From positions 124,001 to 188,000 of the forward strand of contig NZ_CP147505.1 of assembly GCF_037201915.1 (NCBI RefSeq): a stretch of 64,000 bases of DNA, read 5' to 3'. Below, one piece after another: positions 9,196-18,217 of this stretch; position 1 is the stretch's first letter; each line of letters starts with the position of its first letter. The DNA is from Haloplanus sp. CK5-1 (lineage in GTDB: Archaea; Halobacteriota; Halobacteria; Halobacteriales; Haloferacaceae). Under the pieces are notes generated by a model. It made no database searches. It saw nothing but the letters and a program-made list of their open reading frames with translations, and had not been told where the DNA came from. Position numbers and translations under genes: made by a program.

Positions 9196-10200
9196 CTAGC
9201 GCGAGGGGAGGTCCGGCTCCCAGTCAACCGTCTCGACGGCCAGATCGAGGACCGCCTCGACGTTCTCGCCCTCGGTGACACTCATGTAGGCGTCGGCGTC
9301 CACGTCGGACGACCGGTCGCTCTTGTTACAGACCGTGACGACCGGCGCGTCGAAGCGGTCGACGACCGCGTCGCGCAGGGCGAGTTGGGCGTCGATCGGG
9401 TAGCCACATGCCCCGCTGGCGTCGACGACGAAGAGGACGGCGTCGGCCAGGTGAGCGAGGGCGCTCACCGCCTGACTCTCGATGTCGTTGCGCTCGTCGG
9501 CCGGGCGGTCGAGCAGCCCCGGCGTGTCGATGATCTGGTAGCGGACGTGGTTCCGCTCGAAGTGGCCGATCTGGATGCCACGGGTCGTGAAGGGGTAGCG
9601 CGCGATCTCGTTGTCGGCGCGCGTGACCGCGTTCACGAACGACGACTTGCCGACGTTGGGGTAGCCGGCGACGACGATGGCCGGTTCGTCCGGGCGGATA
9701 TCGGGCAGGTCCCGCAGCGCGTTTCGCGCCTCGCCGATCCGCAGGAGGTCGTCCTCGACCTCCTCGACGACGTCGGCCATCCGCGCGAAGGCCTGCTTGC
9801 GGTGTTTTCGCGCCGTCTCCGTGTCGGCTTTGCGGAGTTTGGTGTTGTACTCCCGCTGGATCGTCTCGACCTGTCGGCTGGCCCACGTCACCTCCGAGAG
9901 ACTGGCCCGGAGGGCGTCGACGCCCACCTGTTCGACCCCGTCGTCGCCGGTGCGGGACGGCATCGAGCCACGCAACACGGCGTCGGCGAGTTCGCGGTAG
10001 AAGGGGTCGACGACGCCGAAGTCCGGCCACTCCGTCACCACGTTCTCCAGATTGTCCGAGAGGATGTTGCCCGCCGTCTGCAGCATCGACTGCTGGGCCT
10101 CGAACCCCGACTTCGCGCGCCCGGAGCGGGCGGCCCGCGAGAAGGCCTTGTCGATGAGTTCCTCCGACCGGGGCGTGGTCGGTAGGGCTTCGAAAATCAT
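9196..10200 (-). CDS. NOG1/Obg-family GTPase
   Basis: 334 aa. An N-terminal helical domain (about 1-155) is followed by a GTPase domain with G1 GYPNVGKSS, G3 DTPGLLD and G4 NKSD. The layout and the MIFEALPTTPRSEELIDKAF N-terminus match the archaeal homologue of nucleolar GTP-binding protein 1, which acts in large-subunit ribosome assembly. The start at 10200 is the conserved one; upstream ATGs add unrelated residues. Confidence 0.9.
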   Translation of the reverse strand: MIFEALPTTPRSEELIDKAFSRAARSGRAKSGFEAQQSMLQTAGNILSDNLENVVTEWPDFGVVDPFYRELADAVLRGSMPSRTGDDGVEQVGVDALRASLSEVTWASRQVETIQREYNTKLRKADTETARKHRKQAFARMADVVEEVEDDLLRIGEARNALRDLPDIRPDEPAIVVAGYPNVGKSSFVNAVTRADNEIARYPFTTRGIQIGHFERNHVRYQIIDTPGLLDRPADERNDIESQAVSALAHLADAVLFVVDASGACGYPIDAQLALRDAVVDRFDAPVVTVCNKSDRSSDVDADAYMSVTEGENVEAVLDLAVETVDWEPDLPSR

Positions 10201-10290
10201 TGTCGATCCTTCGACACGCGCGGATAAAAGGCCGTCCGTTCGCACCGACGCGGAGCGACACTCACCTACGCCGCGACCGGCGGGTCGGAG

Positions 10291-10734
10291 TCACCCTCGT
10301 CGGGTGCGGGAGGCGCGCGTCCACACGCGGACGCCGGCGGCGACGAGCAGAATCGCGCCGCCGACGAGCAGGAACGGTTCGGCCCCGAGGACGAACCGGA
10401 GGGACTCACCGCCGAGGTCGACCACGGTGTAGAGCCCCGGGTCCTGCGCGTAGTTGAGAACGGCCCGGAACACGTAGAACAGGACGACGCCACCCATCAG
10501 CACGGGGACGAGCGCGAGGCGTCGCCACCGGAGGGCGGCGACCGTCCCGCAGACGGCGACCGCCGCCGTCCATGCGAGTAGTCGCTCCTCGTGGTTCGGG
10601 TCGCCGTCCCACCCGGTCGTGACGGTGCCTTCGTACCCCGGTGCAACGTGCACCAGCCCCTGATGGACGCCGACGACGATGGCGGCGAAGCCGGCGAGTG
10701 CGACGACGACCGGGACGATTCGATCGGTCCGCAT
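10291..10734 (-). CDS. four-helix membrane protein, unknown
   Basis: 147 aa with about four hydrophobic segments (IVPVVVALAGFAAIVVG, LLAWTAAVAVCGTVAAL, LVPVLMGGVVLFYVFRAVL, FLLVGGAILLVAAGVRVW) and an Arg-rich tail. I do not recognise the family. The start at 10734 places the first helix right after a short charged N-terminus; the longer version begins with shadow-like sequence. Confidence 0.7.
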   Translation of the reverse strand: MRTDRIVPVVVALAGFAAIVVGVHQGLVHVAPGYEGTVTTGWDGDPNHEERLLAWTAAVAVCGTVAALRWRRLALVPVLMGGVVLFYVFRAVLNYAQDPGLYTVVDLGGESLRFVLGAEPFLLVGGAILLVAAGVRVWTRASRTRRG

Positions 10735-10795
10735 ACACCCGGTTGGTCGGCGAGAGCGTATCAAACCATATCCGACCATCGGACGGCACGGTCGA

Positions 10796-11293
10796 TCAGT
10801 CGTCGTGGCGCTCCAGATACTCCGCTTGAACCGCGACGACCGCCTCGGAGTCGGTACAGTCGGCGTACCGCCGGAGCGGTTCGTCGTTGAGTTCGAGGAA
10901 CGTCTCGCCCCACGTGAACTTCGAGAGGATGCGTTCGGCCGCGGGGCGGTCACCGAGGATGACCAGACCCGCGGCGAGTGCCTCGACGGTCGTCAACCGG
11001 AACGGCCTGCCGAAGTTGACGGGGTTGGCGGCGACCAGATAGGGGAGCGCTCGGTGGTCGCCGGGCAGGGAAAAGCGGGCCTCGCCCGCCGACTCCCACG
11101 AGCAGTCCAGCGCCACGAGCGTCCCCGCCGCGTCGGCCGGCGAGAGCGCTCGTTCGGCGTGTGGGTTGAGGACGACCCCGTACGGCGTCGCGCGGTCCGA
11201 GCGGTGGAGGTCGACGAGGTCGAACCGCGCGAGTTTGCGGGCGGTGCACTTCTCGGGGTCGTCGTCGCCCGCGTATCGAACGTGCAGATCCAC
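10796..11293 (-). CDS. tsr3: Tsr3-type 16S rRNA aminocarboxypropyltransferase
   Basis: 165 aa, full family length (RLI N-terminal region and DUF367). Diagnostic stretches are [42 protein letters not shown] and [15 protein letters not shown]. Tsr3 transfers the aminocarboxypropyl group of SAM to the modified uridine of small-subunit rRNA. The GTG at 11293 ([16 protein letters not shown]) is chosen; the frame runs further up, but the extra 131 codons overlap the divergent gene at 11384. Confidence 0.88.
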   Translation of the reverse strand: MDLHVRYAGDDDPEKCTARKLARFDLVDLHRSDRATPYGVVLNPHAERALSPADAAGTLVALDCSWESAGEARFSLPGDHRALPYLVAANPVNFGRPFRLTTVEALAAGLVILGDRPAAERILSKFTWGETFLELNDEPLRRYADCTDSEAVVAVQAEYLERHDD

Positions 11294-11383
11294 GCCGGAG
11301 ACAGGCAGTCGACGGACAAAAACGGCTCGGGGTGGGCCGGAACGACGACAACGATTTTGCCCTGTCGCCCCGCAGCGGACGGT

Positions 11384-11734
11384 ATGAACGACGACGCCGG
11401 CGGGGACGTGACGGCCGAAGGGACAGTTCGGGCGTTCTACGCCGCCATCGACGACGGGGAATACGACCGTCTCCGGGACCGCCTCGGTCCGGAGTTCGTC
11501 CACCGGCGGCCGGACCGCACCCTCGAGGGCCGGGAGCGGTTCGTCCGGTTCATGCGCGAGGAGCGTCCCCGGACCGACACCGAACACGTCCTCGACTCGG
11601 TGTGTGTCGGGGAGGGAGAGGCGTTCGCCCGGGGTCGCCTCCGAGCGGTCGGCGGCGACGAGTTGTTCGGCTTCGTCGACGTCCACCGAATCGAGGGCGA
11701 CCGGATCGCGTCGCTCGCGACGTACACGGACTAG
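11384..11734 (+). CDS. SnoaL/NTF2-like small protein
   Basis: 116 aa. The sequence [30 protein letters not shown] and the later [18 protein letters not shown] fit a cone-shaped SnoaL/NTF2-like fold, seen in polyketide cyclase-like and limonene-epoxide-hydrolase-like proteins. No catalytic assignment is possible. Its last 4 bases overlap the end of the convergent amphi-Trp gene. Confidence 0.7.
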   Translation: MNDDAGGDVTAEGTVRAFYAAIDDGEYDRLRDRLGPEFVHRRPDRTLEGRERFVRFMREERPRTDTEHVLDSVCVGEGEAFARGRLRAVGGDELFGFVDVHRIEGDRIASLATYTD

Positions 11735-12027
11735 CCGAGCGACGGGGGCGACTCGTCGCCCGCGGCCGACAGTTCGACTTCGACCTCCAGTTCGCCGTCC
11801 GGACCGGAGACGTACTCGACCTCGAGTTCGACGGCGTCGCCGTACGCGAAGTCGAGTTCCCAGTCGCCGCCGGTGATCGTCAGGTCACCCTCGCCGGACT
11901 GGAGTTGCTCACCGAGTTCGACGAGGAACTCGCCGGCCTCGGCCGCGGTTACGTCGTACTCCTCCTCGAAGTAGTCGTCGGGGTCGGGGTCGGTGCCAGT
12001 CGTGTCCTCGGTGGGAACGTTTGCCAT
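11731..12027 (-). CDS. amphi-Trp domain protein
   Basis: 98 aa, very acidic. The [19 protein letters not shown] segment and the alternating strand [18 protein letters not shown] match the small amphi-Trp domain common in haloarchaea. The cellular role is not known. It sits alone between a convergent SnoaL-like gene and serS. Confidence 0.75.
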   Translation of the reverse strand: MANVPTEDTTGTDPDPDDYFEEEYDVTAAEAGEFLVELGEQLQSGEGDLTITGGDWELDFAYGDAVELEVEYVSGPDGELEVEVELSAAGDESPPSLG

Positions 12028-12106
12028 AGTAGACGTACGACGCTCGAGGGGATAAATGTACGCTCAAGGGCGAGACGGGAGAGCAACCGATCGCCAACGG
12101 CGACGC

Positions 12107-13492
12107 TCAGTCCTTGTCGCCCGCGCCGACCGCGCTCTCGCCGACCTTCTCGTGGCCCTCGACGACCGCCGTCCCGCCCATGTACGGCCGGAGCGGTTCG
12201 GGGACGGTGACGGTGCCGTCCTCGTTCTGATAGTACTCGAGGATGGCGACCATCACGCGCCCGACGGCGGTGCCCGAGGCGTTGAGCGTGTGGAGGTACT
12301 CCGCGGACTCGTGGCGCTCGGGACGGTAGCGAAGCCCCGCGCGGCGGGCCTGGAAGTCCTCGAAGTTCGATGCGCTGGAGACCTCGAGCCACCGCCCGCC
12401 CCGCTCCGGGCCGTCCTCGGCGTCGGTCCCTGGGGCCCACACCTCGATGTCGTAGGTCTTCGCCGAGGCGAAGGTCAGGTCGCCCGTACAGAGCGTCAGC
12501 ACCCGGTATGGGAGGCCGAGTCGCCGGAGTACCTCCTCTGCCTCGTCGACGAGGGCTTCGAGTCGGTCGTAGCTCTCCTCGGGTTCGACGAAGTTGACGA
12601 GTTCGACCTTGTTGAACTGGTGGACGCGGACGATCCCTCGGGTCTCCGTGCCGTGTTCGCCAGCCTCGCGTCGGAAGTTGGGCGTGTACGCCTGGTGTTT
12701 GAGCGGGAGGTCGTCCCGGAGGAGGATGTCGTCGGCGTACATGTTGGTGACGGGCACCTCGGCGGTGGGACAGAGCCAGAGGTCGTCGTCGTCGTAGTCC
12801 TCGGTCTCCCCGCCGCCGATCCGGTAGGCGTCCTCGGCGAACTTCGGGAGTTGGCCGGTTCCCTCCATCGACGTGGACTTGACCGGGATGGGTGGGAAGA
12901 GGTCGATATAGCCCTGTTCGCGGTGGACGTCCATCATGAACTGGACGAGCGCGTGTTCGAGACGCGCACCGTCGCCTTTCAGGAAGTAGAAGCCCGCGCC
13001 CGTCGTCTTCGCGCCGCGGGACTCGTCGATCACGTCGAGGTCCTCGCCCAGATCGTAGTGGGGTGTGACCGTCTCGGGCAGGTCACGCAGGTCGTCGAAT
13101 CCGTGCCTGCGGTCCTCGACGTTGTCGCTCTCGTCCTCGCCGACCGGGATGTCCTCGTGGGGGACGTTCGGGAGTTCCATGAGACCGGCCTCGAGGTCGG
13201 CTTCGAGGTCGTCGGCACGGGACTCGACCTCCTCGAGGCGCTCCTTGAGTTCCGACGACCGCTCGATCGCCGCTTGGGCTTCCTCCTCTTTCCCTTCGGC
13301 CTTGAGACCGCCGATCCGGTCGCTGACCTCGTTGCGCTCGTGTCTCAGGTCGTCGCCCTCGCTTTTGAGCGACCGCCACTCCTCGTCGATCTCCAGCAGT
13401 CGGTCGATATCGACGTCGGCGGCCATCCCCCGATTTTCGAGGGTTCGCCGCACTTCGTCCGGGTTCTCGCGGAGGTACTGCCTGCTGAGCAT
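12107..13492 (-). CDS. serS: seryl-tRNA synthetase
   Basis: 461 aa. An N-terminal coiled-coil arm (about residues 25-110, MLSRQYLRENPDEVRRTLEN onward) reads tRNA-Ser, and a class II catalytic core follows. Motif 2 is FRREAGEHGTETRGIVRVHQ; motif 3 is GTAVGRVMVAILE. The enzyme charges tRNA-Ser. It has standard length and no anomalies. The start at 13492 gives the canonical N-terminus. Confidence 0.97.
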   Translation of the reverse strand: MLSRQYLRENPDEVRRTLENRGMAADVDIDRLLEIDEEWRSLKSEGDDLRHERNEVSDRIGGLKAEGKEEEAQAAIERSSELKERLEEVESRADDLEADLEAGLMELPNVPHEDIPVGEDESDNVEDRRHGFDDLRDLPETVTPHYDLGEDLDVIDESRGAKTTGAGFYFLKGDGARLEHALVQFMMDVHREQGYIDLFPPIPVKSTSMEGTGQLPKFAEDAYRIGGGETEDYDDDDLWLCPTAEVPVTNMYADDILLRDDLPLKHQAYTPNFRREAGEHGTETRGIVRVHQFNKVELVNFVEPEESYDRLEALVDEAEEVLRRLGLPYRVLTLCTGDLTFASAKTYDIEVWAPGTDAEDGPERGGRWLEVSSASNFEDFQARRAGLRYRPERHESAEYLHTLNASGTAVGRVMVAILEYYQNEDGTVTVPEPLRPYMGGTAVVEGHEKVGESAVGAGDKD

Positions 13493-13587
13493 TTGCCGGG
13501 ACTTCTCGCGGCCGCGACAAAACCGTGTCGGGACCGATCGGTGTGGAGCGTCAGAACGCTTTTCACCGCCGCCGTCGGGGTTCGACC

Positions 13588-14484
13588 ATGGCCATCGGCG
13601 ACCTCACCGCCGTCCCCGACTGTACCGACCTCTACTACGTTGACACGGGCGCGTACGACGTGCCCGGCTACGGCTCCGTCTACATCCTCGACGCCGAGCG
13701 ACCGGCGGTCGTCGACACCGGTCTCGGGACGAACGTCGACCGCGTGATCGGCGCCCTCGATTCGGTCGGGATCGACGACCTCGCCCTCGTGTTGACGACC
13801 CACGTCCACCTCGACCACGCGGGCGGGGCGGGCTACCTCGTAGAGGAGTACCCCACCGCCACGGTCCGAACCCACGAGATCGGCGTCCCCCACCTGATCG
13901 ATCCCGGACGACTGGTCGCCGGGACGAAGGCGGCCGTCGGCGGCCAGTGGGAGTACTACGTCGACCCGAAACCCGTGCCCGAAGACCGGATCGAGGGGAT
14001 CGAGGGCGGCGACGCGATCGACCTCGGCGACCGCAGCCTCGACGTGGTCCACGCGCCCGGCCACGCCCCCCACCAGGTGCTCTTCCACGACCGGGCCGCC
14101 GACGTGCTCTTCTCCGGGGACGCCGCGGGCATCCGGCCGCCGGGCGCGGAGCGACTCCATCCCACGTCGCCACCCGCGAACTTCGACCTGGAGACCTGTC
14201 TCGACGACGCCGCGACCATCGCCGACCGGGACCCGGCCCGGATCTGTTTCGGCCACTTCGGCGACGCACCCTTCACCGGGGCGCTGATGGACGAGTACGA
14301 GGAGGTCCTCTCCGAGTGGGTCGAGCGTGTCCGCACGAAACGCGCGGAACTCGGCGACGACGACGCCGTCGTCGAGCACTTCGTCGAGACGGCGGAACCG
14401 ATCGAGCCGTGGGGGACGCGAAAGTCGCGGGCGGAGCGCCGTCTCAACGTGCACGGCGTCCTGGGCTATCTCGACGCCGAGTGA
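13588..14484 (+). CDS. metallo-beta-lactamase fold hydrolase
   Basis: 298 aa. The zinc motif THVHLDHAGG (HxHxDH) is at about residues 71-80, followed by APGHAPHQ, SGDAAG and CFGHFGDAP, which supply the remaining ligands. It resembles glyoxalase II-like hydrolases; the substrate is unknown. ATG at 13588 is used because residues before it are shadow-like. It is divergent from serS. Confidence 0.85.
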   Translation: MAIGDLTAVPDCTDLYYVDTGAYDVPGYGSVYILDAERPAVVDTGLGTNVDRVIGALDSVGIDDLALVLTTHVHLDHAGGAGYLVEEYPTATVRTHEIGVPHLIDPGRLVAGTKAAVGGQWEYYVDPKPVPEDRIEGIEGGDAIDLGDRSLDVVHAPGHAPHQVLFHDRAADVLFSGDAAGIRPPGAERLHPTSPPANFDLETCLDDAATIADRDPARICFGHFGDAPFTGALMDEYEEVLSEWVERVRTKRAELGDDDAVVEHFVETAEPIEPWGTRKSRAERRLNVHGVLGYLDAE

Positions 14485-14593
14485 ACGACGCCCGAAGCCA
14501 ACGTAGTCCGGCGATCGTTTCGGAGACGAGGGAGCGAAAAGACGGGTTTTATCGGCGTCGCTCGTGTCGTCCTGAACGCATGGAGGTGCATCG

Positions 14594-16462
14594 ATGGCAG
14601 CCGGCGGCGGGAATCTGATCACGCTGGTCGCCGCCCTCATCGGGGTCGGCGTCGTGGCGCAGATCGTCTCCGACCGCTTCCAGGTGCCGAGCGTCGTCTT
14701 CCTGTTGGCGTCGGGGGTGGTGCTCGGCCCGGAGGTGTTGGGCATCGTCGGGCCCGAATCCTTCGGGAACGCGCTCTCCGCTATCGTCGGCCTCTCGGTC
14801 GCGATCATCGTCTTCGAGGGGGCCTTCCACCTCCGCATCGGCCGGCTTCGGGAGGCTCCGGCGGCGACGTTCAAACTGGTGACCCTCGGGGCCGTCATCG
14901 CCCTCGTCGGGACGGCGGCCGTCGTCCACTACGCCCTCGGCGTGGGGTGGATGATCTCCGCCCTCGTCGGGGCGTTGCTGGTCGCCACCGGTCCGACCGT
15001 CATCGCACCGATCCTCGAGGTGGTCCCGGTGCGGAGCCGGGTGGGAACTGCACTCGAAACGGAGGGGATCGTCAACGACGTCACGGCGGCGATCCTGGCG
15101 GTGGTGATCTTCGAGGCGATCATGGCCGACGTGCGTGCGCCCGCCGACCTGTTCGCGCTGTTCGCCCAGCGACTCGGGACTGGCATCGTCATCGGACTCG
15201 CCGTCGCCGCCGCCGTCTTCTACGCGCTCCGTTACGTCGACCTTTCACCCGGAAACGCGCCACAGAACGCCAGACTCCTCGTGCTCGGCGGGGCGTTGGT
15301 GGCCTACGGCGGGGCCGAGGCCATCGCCACGGAGGCCGGCATCGCCGCCGCCGCCACCGCGGGCGTCGTCCTCGGCAACACCGACGTACCCTACGAGGAG
15401 GAGATCACCGATTTCAAAGGCGACGTGACGCTGATCGTCCTCTCCTTTGTCTTCATTACGCTCGCGGCGCTGCTCCAGTTCGAGTACCTCCTCGGACTGG
15501 GCGTGGGCGGACTGGTCGTCGCAGCCGCCGTCGCGCTGGTGATCCGACCGCTGCTCGTGTTCGTCAGTACGGCGGGCGACCGCTTCACCCGCGGCGAGCA
15601 ACTGTTCATGAGTTTCGTCGGCCCGCGCGGCATCATCCCCGCCTCCGTCGCGACGCTCTTCGCCGTCGAATTCCGGGCCGAGGGGATGCCGGCGGAGGCG
15701 AACGTGCTCGTGGGGACCGTCTTCCTAGTCATCTTCCTCACCGTCGCGTTCGAAGCCGGGTTCGCCAGACGAATCGCGGAATCCCTCGACGTGATACCAA
15801 TGCGTGTGATCATCATCGGAGCCGGGAGCGTGGGCCGAACCCTCGCCGGCCGGCTCGAAGACCGCGGAGAGAACGTCGTCCTCGTCGAAGAGGACGTGAA
15901 CAACGTGGAGAAGGCCCGCAACGAGGGGTTGACCGTCCACCACGGCGACGGCACCGACACCGAGGTGTTGCGCTCCGCGGGGGGGGACAACGCCAAGATC
16001 GTCGCCGCCACCACCGGCGACGACGACGTGAACCTGCTGGTCGCACAGTTGGCGGAGTCGAAGTTCGGACCCGAAACCACTCTGGCGCGGGTCAACAACC
16101 CAAACAACGTCGACGCGTTCGAGGACCTCGGGGTTCGGGCCATCTCCGCCGTCGACGCCACGGCGATGGCGTTCGACGACTACATCGAGCGGCCGTCGCT
16201 CGTCAACTGGATGGACGAAATCGGGGAGCGCGGCGACGTACAGGAGGTCGAAGTGACCTCCGAGGAACTCGTCGGCAAGACCCTCTCGGAGATCGGACCG
16301 GAGCTTCCGGCGCACTGTCTGATCGCGCTGGTGACCCGGGACGGGGAGACGGTCGTCCCGGACGGCGGGCAGACGATCGAACTGGGCGACCGAGTCACCC
16401 TCATCGGCGACGACGAGGCGGTCAAGAAGTCGCTGGCGTTGGTCAACCCCGACGAGGCGTGA
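14594..16462 (+). CDS. CPA-family cation:proton antiporter with TrkA-N and TrkA-C domains
   Basis: 622 aa. About twelve transmembrane helices (residues 1-395) include VATGPTVIAPIL and GEQLFMSFVGPRGIIPAS. A Rossmann TrkA-N domain starts near 405 (RVIIIGAGSVGRTLAGRL), and a TrkA-C domain closes the protein (VTSEELVGKTLSEIGPEL). It probably exchanges Na+ or K+ for protons under nucleotide control, which fits a halophile. The next gene follows after 65 bp on the same strand. Confidence 0.92.
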   Translation: MAAGGGNLITLVAALIGVGVVAQIVSDRFQVPSVVFLLASGVVLGPEVLGIVGPESFGNALSAIVGLSVAIIVFEGAFHLRIGRLREAPAATFKLVTLGAVIALVGTAAVVHYALGVGWMISALVGALLVATGPTVIAPILEVVPVRSRVGTALETEGIVNDVTAAILAVVIFEAIMADVRAPADLFALFAQRLGTGIVIGLAVAAAVFYALRYVDLSPGNAPQNARLLVLGGALVAYGGAEAIATEAGIAAAATAGVVLGNTDVPYEEEITDFKGDVTLIVLSFVFITLAALLQFEYLLGLGVGGLVVAAAVALVIRPLLVFVSTAGDRFTRGEQLFMSFVGPRGIIPASVATLFAVEFRAEGMPAEANVLVGTVFLVIFLTVAFEAGFARRIAESLDVIPMRVIIIGAGSVGRTLAGRLEDRGENVVLVEEDVNNVEKARNEGLTVHHGDGTDTEVLRSAGGDNAKIVAATTGDDDVNLLVAQLAESKFGPETTLARVNNPNNVDAFEDLGVRAISAVDATAMAFDDYIERPSLVNWMDEIGERGDVQEVEVTSEELVGKTLSEIGPELPAHCLIALVTRDGETVVPDGGQTIELGDRVTLIGDDEAVKKSLALVNPDEA

Positions 16463-16527
16463 GCCGGTCGGTGGGATCGCCGTCCGATCCGACGATCTTA
16501 AACGGCTGCCACGAGAACAGCAGAGGG

Positions 16528-17895
16528 ATGAACGACCCGGCTCTCGAAGTCGTGGAGTTTCTGCTGACGGCCCACGTCTATACCGACGACCGGAGCCTCG
16601 ACGAGAACGATCTCCCGCCCCGCTACCGGCGGGTGTTCTGGACCGACGAGGATGAGGACGAGGGGGACGGGGGCGACGACGTCCCCACCGGCGGGATCGA
16701 ACGACCACTGGTGGTCACCGACGAAACCGCGCGCCAGGCGACCGGCGTCGAGCGACCCTGGGAGGCGGTGTCGGACCTCCTGTTCACCGAGAAGGAGAAC
16801 TTCTCCGGCCGCATCTCGCTGACCGAGCAGTCGATGGCGGCCGACTGGATCGTCGATCGGATCGACCGCGAGCGGATCGCCACCAACCCGACGCTCGCGT
16901 CGGTCCTCGCCGACCACGACGAGGTCGACGTCACCGTCGCCGAAGCGCGGGAACAGACCCGCCCGATCCACGCAGATCGGGTATGGATCGACAGCCTCCT
17001 CGACGCCTACTTCGACGAGGAGGAGGATGCCGAGATGCTCGATCTCGTGCAGGTTCGAGCCCCCGAAGAGATCGAGATGACACTCGACGACCTCGTGCTT
17101 ACTGAGGATCAGGAAGGCGAGATCCAGAAGATCGTCAAGGCGATCGAACACCGCGACTACCTCGCCGAGATAGGCCTGCGTGAGATAGGCAAACTCCTCT
17201 TCGTCGGCCCGCCGGGAACGGGCAAGACGACCGCGTCGCGGGCGCTGGCCCACGAACTCGGTCAGCCGTTCGTCGAAGTGAAACTGTCGATGATCACCAG
17301 CCAGTACCTCGGCGAGACGGCGAAGAACGTCGAGAAGACCTTCGAGGTGGCGAAGCGGCTCTCGCCGTGTATCCTCTTCATCGACGAGTTCGACTCGGTC
17401 GCGAAAACCCGACGCTCCGACGAACACGCCGCGCTGAAGCGGGCGGTCAACACCCTACTCAAGAGCATCGACGACATCAGCCTGATCCGGGACGACGTGC
17501 TGTTGATCGGGGCGACGAATCACCCGGACCAACTCGACGCGGCGGCGTGGCGGCGCTTCGACGAGATCGTCAACTTCCCCAAGCCCGACGTGCAGATGCG
17601 GGCCGACATCCTCGAGGTGATCACCCGTCGGATGGATATCGCCGAGTTCGATCCGATGGCGGTGGCCGAACAGACCGAGGGACTCACCGGGAGCGACCTC
17701 CGAATGGTGCTCCGCGAGGCGGTGCTAGAAGCACTCACCGAGGAGCGAACGGCGCTCACACAGGAGGATATCCTCGACGCGGTCGCCGACTTCGAGGAAC
17801 GGGACAACCTGAAGAACATGGACATGATCGACGGCGACGCGGACGCTCTGGTCGCCGGTGACGGTGGGCACGCCGATCACGATCACGACCACTGA
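16528..17895 (+). CDS. AAA-family ATPase with His-rich tail
   Basis: 455 aa. The N-terminal half (1-200) is acidic and unique. An AAA module follows with Walker A GPPGTGKTT near 226, Walker B CILFIDEFDSVAK near 280, sensor GATNHPDQLD and the arginine finger region AAWRRFDEIVNF. It ends GGHADHDHDH, a potential metal ligand cluster. A proteasome-activating or remodelling role is possible, but the N-domain does not match PAN. ATG 16528 is the first methionine after the antiporter stop. Confidence 0.85.
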   Translation: MNDPALEVVEFLLTAHVYTDDRSLDENDLPPRYRRVFWTDEDEDEGDGGDDVPTGGIERPLVVTDETARQATGVERPWEAVSDLLFTEKENFSGRISLTEQSMAADWIVDRIDRERIATNPTLASVLADHDEVDVTVAEAREQTRPIHADRVWIDSLLDAYFDEEEDAEMLDLVQVRAPEEIEMTLDDLVLTEDQEGEIQKIVKAIEHRDYLAEIGLREIGKLLFVGPPGTGKTTASRALAHELGQPFVEVKLSMITSQYLGETAKNVEKTFEVAKRLSPCILFIDEFDSVAKTRRSDEHAALKRAVNTLLKSIDDISLIRDDVLLIGATNHPDQLDAAAWRRFDEIVNFPKPDVQMRADILEVITRRMDIAEFDPMAVAEQTEGLTGSDLRMVLREAVLEALTEERTALTQEDILDAVADFEERDNLKNMDMIDGDADALVAGDGGHADHDHDH

Positions 17896-17946
17896 CGGGC
17901 CGGTCGACTGGAGGCCGAGGAAACCCCCCACGCCGACGCGCCGCGC

Positions 17947-18144
17947 CTACGACGCCCAGTCGGGGCGGTAAGACGGTTCGGGGTGGTCGGGGTCCGACCG
18001 AATCAGCGACGAGACGGCGGCCGCGACGGCGAGAAAGGGGAGCACCGGCAACAGGAAGAGGAAACACAGCACTCCGACTCCCTCTCCGACCCGTGCCATG
18101 ACCAGTTCCGCGAACGACTTTCCGAGGGCTGCACGTCGGTCCAT
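17947..18144 (-). CDS. small single- or two-helix membrane protein
   Basis: 65 aa. GVGVLCFLFLLPVLPFLAVAAAVSSLI forms one long or two short hydrophobic helices after a short basic head (MDRRAALGKSFAELVMARVG). It is of a kind common and conserved in haloarchaea, with no known role. Confidence 0.6.
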   Translation of the reverse strand: MDRRAALGKSFAELVMARVGEGVGVLCFLFLLPVLPFLAVAAAVSSLIRSDPDHPEPSYRPDWAS

Positions 18145-18217
18145 AGTCGGCGGTGCGCTACGACGGTCTACTACTATTTCGTTTCGGTGACGGCGGATGT
18201 TGTCGCGGATCGGCCGA

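Noticed and set aside
14947-16527. Long N-terminal extension of the AAA ATPase frame
   Set aside because: Overlaps the antiporter in another frame and is Arg-rich shadow sequence; the ATPase starts at 16528.
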